Part shown: in pieces, positions 1 through 5,437 of the stretch
How positions within the stretch are numbered: the first letter of the stretch is position 1
Layout of the letters: each line of letters begins with the position of its first letter
Notes under the pieces: model-generated
What the model was told of the DNA's origin: nothing
The model's input: only the letters and a program-made list of their open reading frames with translations
Databases searched by the model: none
Made by a program: the position numbers and the translations under genes
NCBI GenBank assembly: GCA_018968995.1
Contig: JAGWZD010000133.1
Location: forward strand, 1 to 6,024
Source: Bdellovibrionales bacterium
Lineage (GTDB): Bacteria > Bdellovibrionota > UBA1018
Reading direction: 5' to 3'
DNA length: 6,024 nt

Positions 1-2
1 GG

Positions 3-212
3 GCCCAGGCTCAAGAAGATGAAGACCTTACTGCACGGCAGCTCGCTTCGCTTCAGAGGGGCTTTACCTCCATTTCTTCTAGTGAATCAGCTCAGGTTTA
101 CGCGATTTTCGCGGCTGTCAGTGCCCTGCTGATTGCTTTCGGGTCGGTGGTCATTCAACGGGGGCGTCTGCGCGAGGCCGAAAGGGCCGCGCAAGACTAC
201 TATAGGTCTTAG
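3..212 (+). CDS. C-terminal part of an unidentified protein with one membrane helix (5' end outside window)
   Basis: Reading frame 3 is open from the window edge to a TAG at 210-212, giving 69 residues of a protein that begins upstream. The visible part starts with an acidic polar stretch (residues 1-13), a Ser-rich linker (22-29), a hydrophobic segment at about 32-51 (VYAIFAAVSALLIAFGSVVI) and a short charged tail rich in Arg and Glu ending YYRS. This looks like a single membrane anchor with a cytoplasmic C-terminal tail, since Arg residues follow the helix directly. I do not recognise the family and no enzyme motif is visible. It lies in the same direction as the desaturase gene, 64 bases upstream. 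That the frame is coding is inferred from the coherent helix and positive-inside tail. Confidence 0.6.
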   Translation, partial: AQAQEDEDLTARQLASLQRGFTSISSSESAQVYAIFAAVSALLIAFGSVVIQRGRLREAERAAQDYYRS

Positions 213-224
213 GAAGGGCCCTTC
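213..224. repeat. 12-base perfect palindrome just after a stop codon
   Basis: GAAGGGCCCTTC reads the same on both strands and begins directly after the TAG of the upstream partial gene. No T-run follows and there is no loop, so it is a poor intrinsic terminator. It could be a protein-binding site ahead of the desaturase gene, or chance. Confidence 0.3.
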
Positions 225-276
225 GGGGCTGAATTCGGTTGACCACGGCCGCATCAGTGGCCATCATGCGTTCGCC

Positions 277-1224
277 ATGAACAATGACTTTATTCGAGTG
301 AACTATCCCGAGCCACACCGCGATCGCGCCAAGCGAATCATTCAGGCGCATCCCGAGGTTCGCGAGCTCTTTGGAAATACTCCCTCTACATTTCTTTGGG
401 TTCTGGCTGTGGTGGCGATTCAGACGGCGATGGCGTGGTTTCTTCGAGATGCCTCTTGGGGCTGGGTGCTGCTCGCCGCCTTTACCATAGGTGCCACCTG
501 CAACCACGCTGTTTTTGTGTTGATTCATGAATGTGCGCACAACCTGATCTTCAAAGGAAGCGATGCAAATCGGATGGCTTCCATCGCTGTGAATCTACCG
601 GCCATTTTTCCAGCGGCGATCGGATTCCGTAACTTTCATCTTCTGCATCACTTCAAACAAGGTGAGCACGAGTATGATGCCGACCTGGCGGGTCCAGTTG
701 AGGCAAAGCTTATGGGGCGATCACCCTTTACCAAAGTGATTTGGTTGTTGGGGTTTATCGTTGTCGAGGGATTTATTCGTCCGATGCGAGTTCGAAAAGT
801 GGATCTTTTGGATCGCTGGACCCTTCTCAATATTGTTGCTCAGGCGATTTATTTTTCGATCCTTTTAGTTTTCATGGGTTGGATATCTATTGGATACCTG
901 GTGCTGTCTTCCGTCTTTGCGATAGGTCTTCATCCCTTTGGTGCGAGGTGGATTCAAGAGCATTACGTGGTTCATGGATCGCAAGAAACCTATTCTTATT
1001 ATGGCCCGCTAAACTGGCTGATGTTCAATGTGGGATACCACAATGAGCACCATGACCTCATGATGGTCCCATGGTCTCGCTTAAAAAAGCTCAAAGCGAT
1101 GGCGCCCGAATTTTACGAGAACCTTTATTCCCATCATTCGTATGTTCGGCTGCTCTTTCAATTTATCTTCGACTCTAAGCTGAATCTTCATAGTCGAGTG
1201 GTACGCGCAGGACGAAAAGAGTAA
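277..1224 (+). CDS. Membrane fatty-acid desaturase of the sphingolipid Delta4-desaturase (DES/DEGS) type
   Basis: A 315-residue integral-membrane di-iron desaturase. The three histidine boxes are intact: HECAH at 84-88, HLLHH at 121-125 and HNEHH at 255-259. The N-terminus (DFIRVNYPEPHRDRAKRII, from residue 4) matches the N-terminal signature of eukaryotic dihydroceramide Delta4-desaturases (a DFxWVYTDQPHxxRR-type stretch), and the ETYSYYGPLN and FNVGYHNEHHD segments (237-260) are almost identical to that family from memory. Length is also typical (about 320). Hydrophobic stretches lie near 39-56, 62-83, 154-167 and 186-218. The expected reaction is O2-dependent introduction of a double bond, or hydroxylation, in a long-chain acyl or sphingoid base; the true bacterial substrate cannot be read from the sequence. 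ATG 277 was chosen because family similarity begins there; the frame stays open upstream to TTG 133, but that part overlaps the preceding gene and has no family resemblance. The Shine-Dalgarno is weak. Confidence 0.9.
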   Translation: MNNDFIRVNYPEPHRDRAKRIIQAHPEVRELFGNTPSTFLWVLAVVAIQTAMAWFLRDASWGWVLLAAFTIGATCNHAVFVLIHECAHNLIFKGSDANRMASIAVNLPAIFPAAIGFRNFHLLHHFKQGEHEYDADLAGPVEAKLMGRSPFTKVIWLLGFIVVEGFIRPMRVRKVDLLDRWTLLNIVAQAIYFSILLVFMGWISIGYLVLSSVFAIGLHPFGARWIQEHYVVHGSQETYSYYGPLNWLMFNVGYHNEHHDLMMVPWSRLKKLKAMAPEFYENLYSHHSYVRLLFQFIFDSKLNLHSRVVRAGRKE

Positions 1225-1304
1225 GAGTTTACTTTTTGTGTCGAACACCAATAAGGCAGCTTGAGAGCGTGCGGATTTGGTGATGTCCATGTATTCGTAA
1301 TGAA

Positions 1305-1310
1305 AAAAGG
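1305..1310 (+). promoter_or_regulatory. Ribosome binding site supporting the GTG start of the kinase gene
   Basis: AAAAGG lies eight bases before GTG 1319. It decides the start, since there is no in-frame ATG close by ahead of the Gly-loop. No clear promoter is visible in the 94-base gap after the desaturase gene. Confidence 0.5.
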
Positions 1311-1318
1311 TTTGTGAC

Positions 1319-2728
1319 GTGACGGGTCTCCAGAGGCAAATCGAAGAGTTGGGCCGATATAAGGTGCTTCGGCAACTTGGCGAAGGAGGAATGTCCGTAG
1401 TTTTTTTGGCTTATGACTCTCGTCTGCAGTCTCATGTTGCACTCAAGGTTTTAAAGCAAAGCAAAAAGTCTCAGATTCCTGAGATCGAATCTAAGTTTCT
1501 GAGGGAAGCTCGCGTATTGATGGGGTTGAATCATCCTCATGTGATTCGAGTTTTTGACCTCCACCACCAATCCGATTTAACTTTTCTAGTTCTTGAATAC
1601 GTTGAGGGCGCCAATCTCAGGCAGTATCTGCAGAGTAATCCATTTCTGAGTCTGGACGATCGGTTCAATATTTTCAGGAGTATTTCTCGAGGGGTTCAGG
1701 CGATTCACCAGCACTCGATCGTTCATCGAGACCTGAAGCCGGAGAATATTTTAGTGAGCGCTAGTGGCGATATCAAAATTGCCGATTTCGGGATTGTTCG
1801 GGAGATGAGCTCTGGTTCTGAAGAGAGTTTAGGAACGCCAGCGTACATGTCTCCGGAGCAAGGAGCATCGGGAGTTTTGTCTGGCCGTTCGGATATTTAC
1901 GCTTTGGGAGTGATGGGCTCAGAAATTTTCTTGGGTCGTCGGCCTGATGGCCTGTCTGCGGTTTCTGAAGGCGCACGCGAAGCGGATTTTGTATCAGAAA
2001 GTCTGAGTCGGCTAATGGCAGAGTGTCTGGCCCCCGATCCAGCGTTACGGGTGCCGGATGTCGACGCGTTGTTGCGTAGACTAGGGGAGATCCAAAACCC
2101 ACGCGGGACGGAACGGCTAGCTCGGTTTTTCAGTGACTCTATAAAACCAAGGGTTTCACTGTCTATTTTGGCGGTTTCTATTCTGATCTTTGTTTCCGGA
2201 AAAATAATGTCGTCGCGATTAGATGACTCAAAACGGGCCCCACGGATAGAAGACAGTGTCTGGGTGAACCATTATGCGGCTGTGAGTAGGTGCGCTCCGC
2301 ACTGTGAGGGCGAGTATCCAGCACTGATGGACTCTCTTTCGAGGGTTTATCCTGCGCTCACGTGTGGCGATGGGAAGTGTAGTTTTCTGGAAGGGCTCTG
2401 TGGCCTTTGTGCGAAGGACTGTGAGGGATCGGAGCTGACGGAATATCGCGGACCGAGGCCGCTTTGTCTTTCGTTCTCTAGAAAGCCTCCGTCTTCAGGC
2501 GTGCGACTTGAGGCGCGCAAGGTGTTTGACCAATGTCTGTTTCGGCTAAACCCGGACTCAGGATCGGACCGAAGGGGCTATGTCTTGTCTCTTCTCGATT
2601 GTTTGCGTGAGAGTTCAAACGAAGCTATCCGGGGATGTTATCAGGAGGCTGTCGGTAATCGAGTGCCCGACCCCAGGGCGTCTCAAGAGGTTATTTCATG
2701 TGTCTTAAAAGAAGAATCCACTGATTGA
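1319..2728 (+). CDS. Transmembrane Ser/Thr protein kinase (Hanks type) with a Cys-rich extracytoplasmic domain
   Basis: A 469-residue receptor-like kinase starting at GTG. The N-terminal catalytic domain (about 14-260) looks active: Gly-loop GEGGMSVVF (21-29), ATP-binding Lys43, helix-C Glu63, catalytic loop HRDLKPEN (136-143, Asp138), Mg-binding DFG (156-158), activation-segment end GTPAYMSPEQ (172-181), Asp192 and Arg244. One hydrophobic helix (about 279-294) follows. The remaining 175 residues should lie outside the cytoplasm and contain twelve cysteines (325, 329, 349, 354, 361, 364, 368, 383, 406, 428, 440, 461). CGDGKC plus spaced Cys (349-368) resembles the CGxGxC...C..C...C disulfide repeat seen in exported proteins of myxobacteria and relatives. 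No PASTA repeats. Expected role: sensing outside the membrane and phosphorylating cytoplasmic targets; ligand and substrates unknown. It is convergent with, and overlaps by 38 bases, the putative anti-sigma gene. Confidence 0.93.
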   Translation: MTGLQRQIEELGRYKVLRQLGEGGMSVVFLAYDSRLQSHVALKVLKQSKKSQIPEIESKFLREARVLMGLNHPHVIRVFDLHHQSDLTFLVLEYVEGANLRQYLQSNPFLSLDDRFNIFRSISRGVQAIHQHSIVHRDLKPENILVSASGDIKIADFGIVREMSSGSEESLGTPAYMSPEQGASGVLSGRSDIYALGVMGSEIFLGRRPDGLSAVSEGAREADFVSESLSRLMAECLAPDPALRVPDVDALLRRLGEIQNPRGTERLARFFSDSIKPRVSLSILAVSILIFVSGKIMSSRLDDSKRAPRIEDSVWVNHYAAVSRCAPHCEGEYPALMDSLSRVYPALTCGDGKCSFLEGLCGLCAKDCEGSELTEYRGPRPLCLSFSRKPPSSGVRLEARKVFDQCLFRLNPDSGSDRRGYVLSLLDCLRESSNEAIRGCYQEAVGNRVPDPRASQEVISCVLKEESTD

Positions 2729-2936
2729 TTCCATAGAGAAAGAAAATCGTCGAAGCGACCCATGCGGCAACATTGATTAGTAGTCGCTGTCGAGCGGTCA
2801 GGCCTCGGGGGCGCACGCTCGCCCCTTCAGTGGGACCCAGTTTTCTATGAACCTTTGACTGCGTGTTTAATGTCCATAGCTCTTCATTTTTTTGAAGAGA
2901 GTTTTTTATTAGTTTCTGAAGTTCCTCATCCCTCAT
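2691..2936 (-). CDS. Small single-helix membrane protein, candidate anti-sigma factor
   Basis: An 81-residue protein encoded directly after the ECF sigma gene, its ATG overlapping the sigma 3' end by 11 bases, so the two are probably translationally coupled. A good ribosome site (GGAG, six bases before ATG) supports the start. Residues 1-50 are charged and polar, partly amphipathic (ELQKLIKNSLQKNEEL), and one hydrophobic helix spans about 52-77, ending four residues before the C-terminus (RHMK). With the N-terminus inside, almost nothing would protrude into the periplasm. There are no cysteines, so it is not a zinc-binding (HxxxCxxC) anti-sigma. I recognise no family; the anti-sigma role rests on gene order, coupling and topology. 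Its 3' end overlaps the kinase gene on the opposite strand. Confidence 0.72.
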   Translation of the reverse strand: MRDEELQKLIKNSLQKNEELWTLNTQSKVHRKLGPTEGASVRPRGLTARQRLLINVAAWVASTIFFLYGINQWILLLRHMK

Positions 2937-3429
2937 GGTGCGCTCCGTGAATGGATTGAATTTTTTTTAGAAGACGAGAAACCTGAGACTTCAGGCTGCC
3001 CTCGGGCACGCCTAAGAGTGATGAGAGTTCGTCATACTGATAGTCGTACCCGAGTTTCAGTATTAAGAGTGCACGCTCCTGCTCCTTCAGCGACGCTAGA
3101 ATAGTCCTCAGCTCTTTGGATAAAGCCAGCTGGGTCGAGATGGTAAAGAAAGGGGCCTGATCGTCTGAGGCTATTTCTTTATCAGCGTGGCCTTGAACCA
3201 CCTTCTTCCTTCGATATCTATCGATGCTCTTGTTGGTTGCCGCACGTACGAGCCAGAACTTAGGATTCTCGATTTTGTCCATTTCTTCTGCAAAGGCGAT
3301 GAAACACTCCTGCACCACGTCCTCAGCCTCTTCAGAGTTAAAGAGAATGTGGAGTGAGATTCCGTACAGAAGTTTTGAATACTGGGTGTAAGTCGCGTTA
3401 AAAAGCGACAAATTTTTAGTCTGGAGCAC
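2926..3429 (-). CDS. ECF-type RNA polymerase sigma-70 family sigma factor
   Basis: A 167-residue sigma factor with only regions 2 and 4. Region 2 runs from about residue 9 with AEDVVQE (35-41) and the -10-recognition helix FWLVRAATNKSIDRYRRKK (58-76); after a short linker, region 4 follows with the C-terminal helix-turn-helix YDELSSLLGVPEGSLKSQV (about 132-150). The frame is open to ATG 3543 (205 residues), but that start would overlap the well-supported divergent gene, lacks a ribosome site, and adds 38 residues unlike a sigma factor. I therefore prefer GTG 3429, giving an N-terminus of normal ECF length; this start has no convincing Shine-Dalgarno, so the 5' end is uncertain (TTG 3411 is another option). 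It should direct polymerase to the GCAAC-N16-CGTC elements nearby and be held inactive by the overlapping small membrane protein. Confidence 0.88.
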   Translation of the reverse strand: MLQTKNLSLFNATYTQYSKLLYGISLHILFNSEEAEDVVQECFIAFAEEMDKIENPKFWLVRAATNKSIDRYRRKKVVQGHADKEIASDDQAPFFTISTQLALSKELRTILASLKEQERALLILKLGYDYQYDELSSLLGVPEGSLKSQVSRLLKKIQSIHGAHHEG

Positions 3430-3435
3430 CTTCAG

Positions 3436-3464
3436 ATTAAAGCTGAAATTTAAAAGAGGTTCAA
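3436..3464 (-). promoter_or_regulatory. Possible housekeeping promoter for the sigma factor gene
   Basis: On the minus strand TTGAAC (3464-3459) and TTTAAT (3441-3436) are 17 bases apart, resembling a sigma-70 -35/-10 pair. Transcription would begin close to GTG 3429, implying a very short or absent leader. No GCAAC-N16-CGTC element is seen on this strand, so autoregulation by the same motif is not supported. Confidence 0.35.
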
Positions 3465-3486
3465 GGTCTCGAGGGCTGCGCTGGGC

Positions 3487-3512
3487 GCAACCAAACGCCA
3501 AGCTGGTTCGTC
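3487..3512 (+). promoter_or_regulatory. ECF-sigma-type promoter of the first peptidase gene
   Basis: GCAACC (3487-3492), a 16-base spacer and CGTC (3509-3512). ECF sigma factors commonly use an AAC-containing -35 and a CGTC-like -10. The same elements with exactly the same spacing precede the next two genes. The expected start of transcription, about 3518-3521, falls just before the ribosome site at 3521, so the leader is very short. Confidence 0.68.
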
Positions 3513-3520
3513 TGTCTTTT

Positions 3521-3527
3521 AGGGAGG
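3521..3527 (+). promoter_or_regulatory. Strong ribosome binding site of the first peptidase gene
   Basis: AGGGAGG lies four bases before ATG 3532. It fixes the start of this gene and argues against the divergent sigma gene starting at 3543. Confidence 0.7.
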
Positions 3528-3531
3528 ACGG

Positions 3532-4338
3532 ATGAAGAGCCATACGATCATCAGTGGATTTTTTTTGTACCTAGCACTTTGGGTCCACCCAGGCATTTCC
3601 CTGGCAAAGAGTTCAGGCGTTGGAAGGGTCTATGTTTTGGCTTTGGCTAGTGCACGCCCTGATGATCCACCGATGATGCGGGAGCGCGGTCAAAGATCCG
3701 CGCAAATGGTTTTGATGGCAGCAAAGCAACGGTTTCCTCGGGCTTTTTCTTATAACCTCATTGAGCATGGATCTGGCAGACACACCGAGTTCGGCTCGAG
3801 CTTTAAAGAGGCCCTGCGCGCACTCTCGGCAGAACTCAGGACGGATGATACCGTGATTCTCTATACCCATTCTCATGGAACTCCGCAGGGACTTCTGGTC
3901 GACGGGCGTCTTTCGTGGCGCGATTACGGTGAAGCGCTGCTGTCTTTGCCAGCAAAAAACGTGATTGTCTTTACGATGTCCTGTTTTAGTGGAGGTCTGG
4001 TAGACTATTTCCGCTCGGTTCGTTCTCGCTGGGAGGGGCGGGCGCTGGAGGGTCGCGGGTTCCTGGTGATCTCAGCACAAAATGCCTCTCGGTCGGCCGG
4101 GCCGGTGACTATTGGTCGCGAGAAAATGAACGGACTGCCTTTTGCGGTGGCTCAGGCCCTTCAGTTTGCAGATGGCTATTCGGGCCGTCCTCGTGACGGC
4201 GTTTTGGATTTCGATGAGTTCTCGGAGTTCGTCTATGCCGTCTCAAGATCGGTGGGCTCAAATTCCCGATATTTTAATGATTCTCAGAGGATTTCGTCGT
4301 ACCCCCAGGGCCAGCCGTTGACCAGCCCAAGGCGCTGA
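3532..4338 (+). CDS. Secreted clan CD (caspase/legumain-like) cysteine peptidase
   Basis: A 268-residue protein with a signal peptide (hydrophobic 5-24, likely cleavage after SLA at 25), so periplasmic or secreted. The mature part has the two clan CD signatures, each after a hydrophobic strand: VILYTHSHG (108-116, catalytic His115 before Gly) and VIVFTMSCFSGG (144-155, catalytic Cys151 followed by F-S-G-G). After them come FLVISAQ (177-183), a typical next strand, and an Asp-rich segment ADGYSG/RDGVLDFDEF (213-230) like the Ca-binding-style motif seen near the end of many bacterial caspase-like proteins. The caspase Asp two residues before Cys is replaced by Met149, so Arg/Lys specificity should not be assumed. 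It is a close paralog of the next gene. It sits divergent to the ECF sigma gene and carries its own ECF-type promoter. Family C14 versus C13 cannot be settled by eye. Confidence 0.82.
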   Translation: MKSHTIISGFFLYLALWVHPGISLAKSSGVGRVYVLALASARPDDPPMMRERGQRSAQMVLMAAKQRFPRAFSYNLIEHGSGRHTEFGSSFKEALRALSAELRTDDTVILYTHSHGTPQGLLVDGRLSWRDYGEALLSLPAKNVIVFTMSCFSGGLVDYFRSVRSRWEGRALEGRGFLVISAQNASRSAGPVTIGREKMNGLPFAVAQALQFADGYSGRPRDGVLDFDEFSEFVYAVSRSVGSNSRYFNDSQRISSYPQGQPLTSPRR

Positions 4339-4371
4339 ATTTATTACCCTTTTTACTCCAGCCGGGCAGTC

Positions 4372-4397
4372 GCAACCTTTCTGCGGCGTGAATCGTC
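4372..4397 (+). promoter_or_regulatory. ECF-sigma-type promoter of the lipoprotein peptidase gene
   Basis: GCAACC (4372-4377), a 16-base spacer and CGTC (4394-4397), identical in both boxes to the element before the first peptidase although the spacers differ. Transcription should begin about 4403-4406, giving a leader of under 20 bases. No intrinsic terminator is visible between the preceding stop and this element. Confidence 0.68.
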
Positions 4398-4505
4398 TTT
4401 TCTTCAAAGGCGGTAAGAGGAATGAAAACCAAGCGAATCGGGCATCTGATCATGGCTAGTATCGTTTTATCGAATTTGTCGGCTTGTCAGCTGAATCTTG
4501 GCGTC
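4372..4505 (+). repeat. Duplicated promoter-RBS-lipoprotein leader module, copy 1
   Basis: Aligns without gaps to 5388-5521 (constant offset 1016). The upstream 50 bases match at about 30 positions, concentrated in the -35, -10 and AAAGGCGGTAA ribosome-site blocks; the first 84 coding bases match at 65. Counts are by hand. Confidence 0.7.
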
Positions 4506-5369
4506 GAATATAAGCGTCGAGAGGCCTCTCGCCAGCCAGCACCACCAGTCTCTGGTGAGAACCCAGCATCAGCTGCCGAGGGTCGGGTGGTGCTACTCAC
4601 TTTGGCTAAAGCAAAGATCAACGATAGTCAGGAAATGAGAAAACGCGCCGAAGAGGCAGCAAACCTTGTAGAGACTTCAGCAGTCGCTTTTTTTTCAAAG
4701 CGCGCCCCAATCGAAGTTCACTCTTTGCGTGAAGTGCCCATGGAGTCGATCACCCTTTCTAATTCACAAAGCGCGGCAAACATCACACGAGAAGGTCTTG
4801 TCAGGACCCTTTCCGAGTTAAGATCAACACTCACTACCCAAGACACGGTGGTGATTTATACGCACTCTCATGGCGCGAAAACGGGCTTGATCCTGAATAA
4901 TTATCTTACCTCCGCTGGAAGTGTCCAAGCCGACATTATGCCTTGGGATGAGCTCGGAGATTTGCTTTTGGCACTTCCCGCGAAGAACGTCATCGTATTC
5001 ACCATGTCTTGTTACGGTGGCGGGCTCATTTCCTACCTCAATAAGGTTCAGTCTTATTGGAGCAGTCGTGCGCGAGAAGGGCGAAGATTTTTGGTTATCA
5101 GTGCGCAAGATGCCGAAAATTTATCGGCGCCAAATCAAATTGTAGATGGCAATGAGACCCGTTTGATGAATGGGTTACCATTTGCAATTTATAAAGCATT
5201 CACCGAGGCAGATGGTTATTCCGACGGAGCGCGGGACGGAGCCATCAGTTTTGAAGAACTCTCGCAGTATGTTTACGCGGTGTCCAGGTCGGCTGGGTCC
5301 AATCAACGTTACACCAATAACTCTCAAAAAGTTCAATCCTACGAGCCAGGCGACAGTATCACTCCGTGA
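4422..5369 (+). CDS. Lipoprotein clan CD (caspase/legumain-like) cysteine peptidase, paralog of the upstream gene
   Basis: A 315-residue lipoprotein: basic KTKR start, hydrophobic core and lipobox LSAC with Cys22, followed by QLN, so lipid anchoring is expected. Residues 30-54 form a Pro/Ala/Ser linker. The peptidase domain has VVIYTHSHG (143-151, His150) and VIVFTMSCYGGG (190-201, Cys197), then FLVISAQ and ADGYSDGARDGAISFEEL (263-280). From about 126 on, it aligns with the preceding gene product nearly to the end, including NGLPFA and YAVSRS, so the two genes arose by duplication. Differences: about 11 extra residues between His and Cys (SAGSVQAD region), and Gly199 where the paralog has Ser153. 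The ATG follows AAAGGCGGTAA (4406-4416). The lipobox leader is unlike the paralog's but matches that of the following gene. Substrate unknown; it probably acts at the outer or inner membrane surface. Confidence 0.82.
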   Translation: MKTKRIGHLIMASIVLSNLSACQLNLGVEYKRREASRQPAPPVSGENPASAAEGRVVLLTLAKAKINDSQEMRKRAEEAANLVETSAVAFFSKRAPIEVHSLREVPMESITLSNSQSAANITREGLVRTLSELRSTLTTQDTVVIYTHSHGAKTGLILNNYLTSAGSVQADIMPWDELGDLLLALPAKNVIVFTMSCYGGGLISYLNKVQSYWSSRAREGRRFLVISAQDAENLSAPNQIVDGNETRLMNGLPFAIYKAFTEADGYSDGARDGAISFEELSQYVYAVSRSAGSNQRYTNNSQKVQSYEPGDSITP

Positions 5370-5387
5370 TTAAAATTAGTGTCCGAA

Positions 5388-5413
5388 GCAACTCAGCGGG
5401 TTTTTCAAACGAC
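5388..5413 (+). promoter_or_regulatory. ECF-sigma-type promoter of the beta-lactamase-like gene
   Basis: GCAACT (5388-5393), a 16-base spacer and CGAC (5410-5413). It differs by one base in each box from the two upstream elements, which may mean a weaker site or slightly different sigma preference. It lies at the same distance from the start codon (50 bases) as in the preceding gene. Confidence 0.6.
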
Positions 5414-5421
5414 TCTTATTT

Positions 5422-5432
5422 AAAGGCGGTAA
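5422..5432 (+). promoter_or_regulatory. Ribosome binding site shared with the preceding lipoprotein gene
   Basis: AAAGGCGGTAA precedes ATG 5438 exactly as it precedes ATG 4422. It is close to the ideal anti-16S sequence AAGGAGGTGAT with an A-to-C change in the core. Confidence 0.6.
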
Positions 5433-5437
5433 TCAAA

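Noticed and set aside
133..276. Extended N-terminus of the desaturase from TTG 133
   Set aside because: It overlaps the upstream partial gene in another frame and lacks family similarity; resemblance to DES proteins begins at ATG 277.
151..540. Minus-strand open frame opposite the desaturase gene
   Set aside because: It is antisense to a clear desaturase, has no recognisable domain and a composition typical of a shadow frame; the same applies to other frames inside the kinase and peptidase genes.
1243..1274. GAACAC upstream of the kinase as an ECF -35 box
   Set aside because: No CGTC-like -10 lies 16 bases downstream, so the kinase is not counted in the proposed regulon.
3487..3510. Inverted repeat AACCA ... 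TGGTT as an operator
   Set aside because: Only five base pairs, and its left arm is explained by the -35 element; not present at the other two promoters.
5383..5405. Possible intrinsic terminator (CCG ... CGGG followed by five T) between the second peptidase and the beta-lactamase-like gene
   Set aside because: The stem would be only three base pairs with an 11-base loop, and the region coincides with the conserved -35 element.
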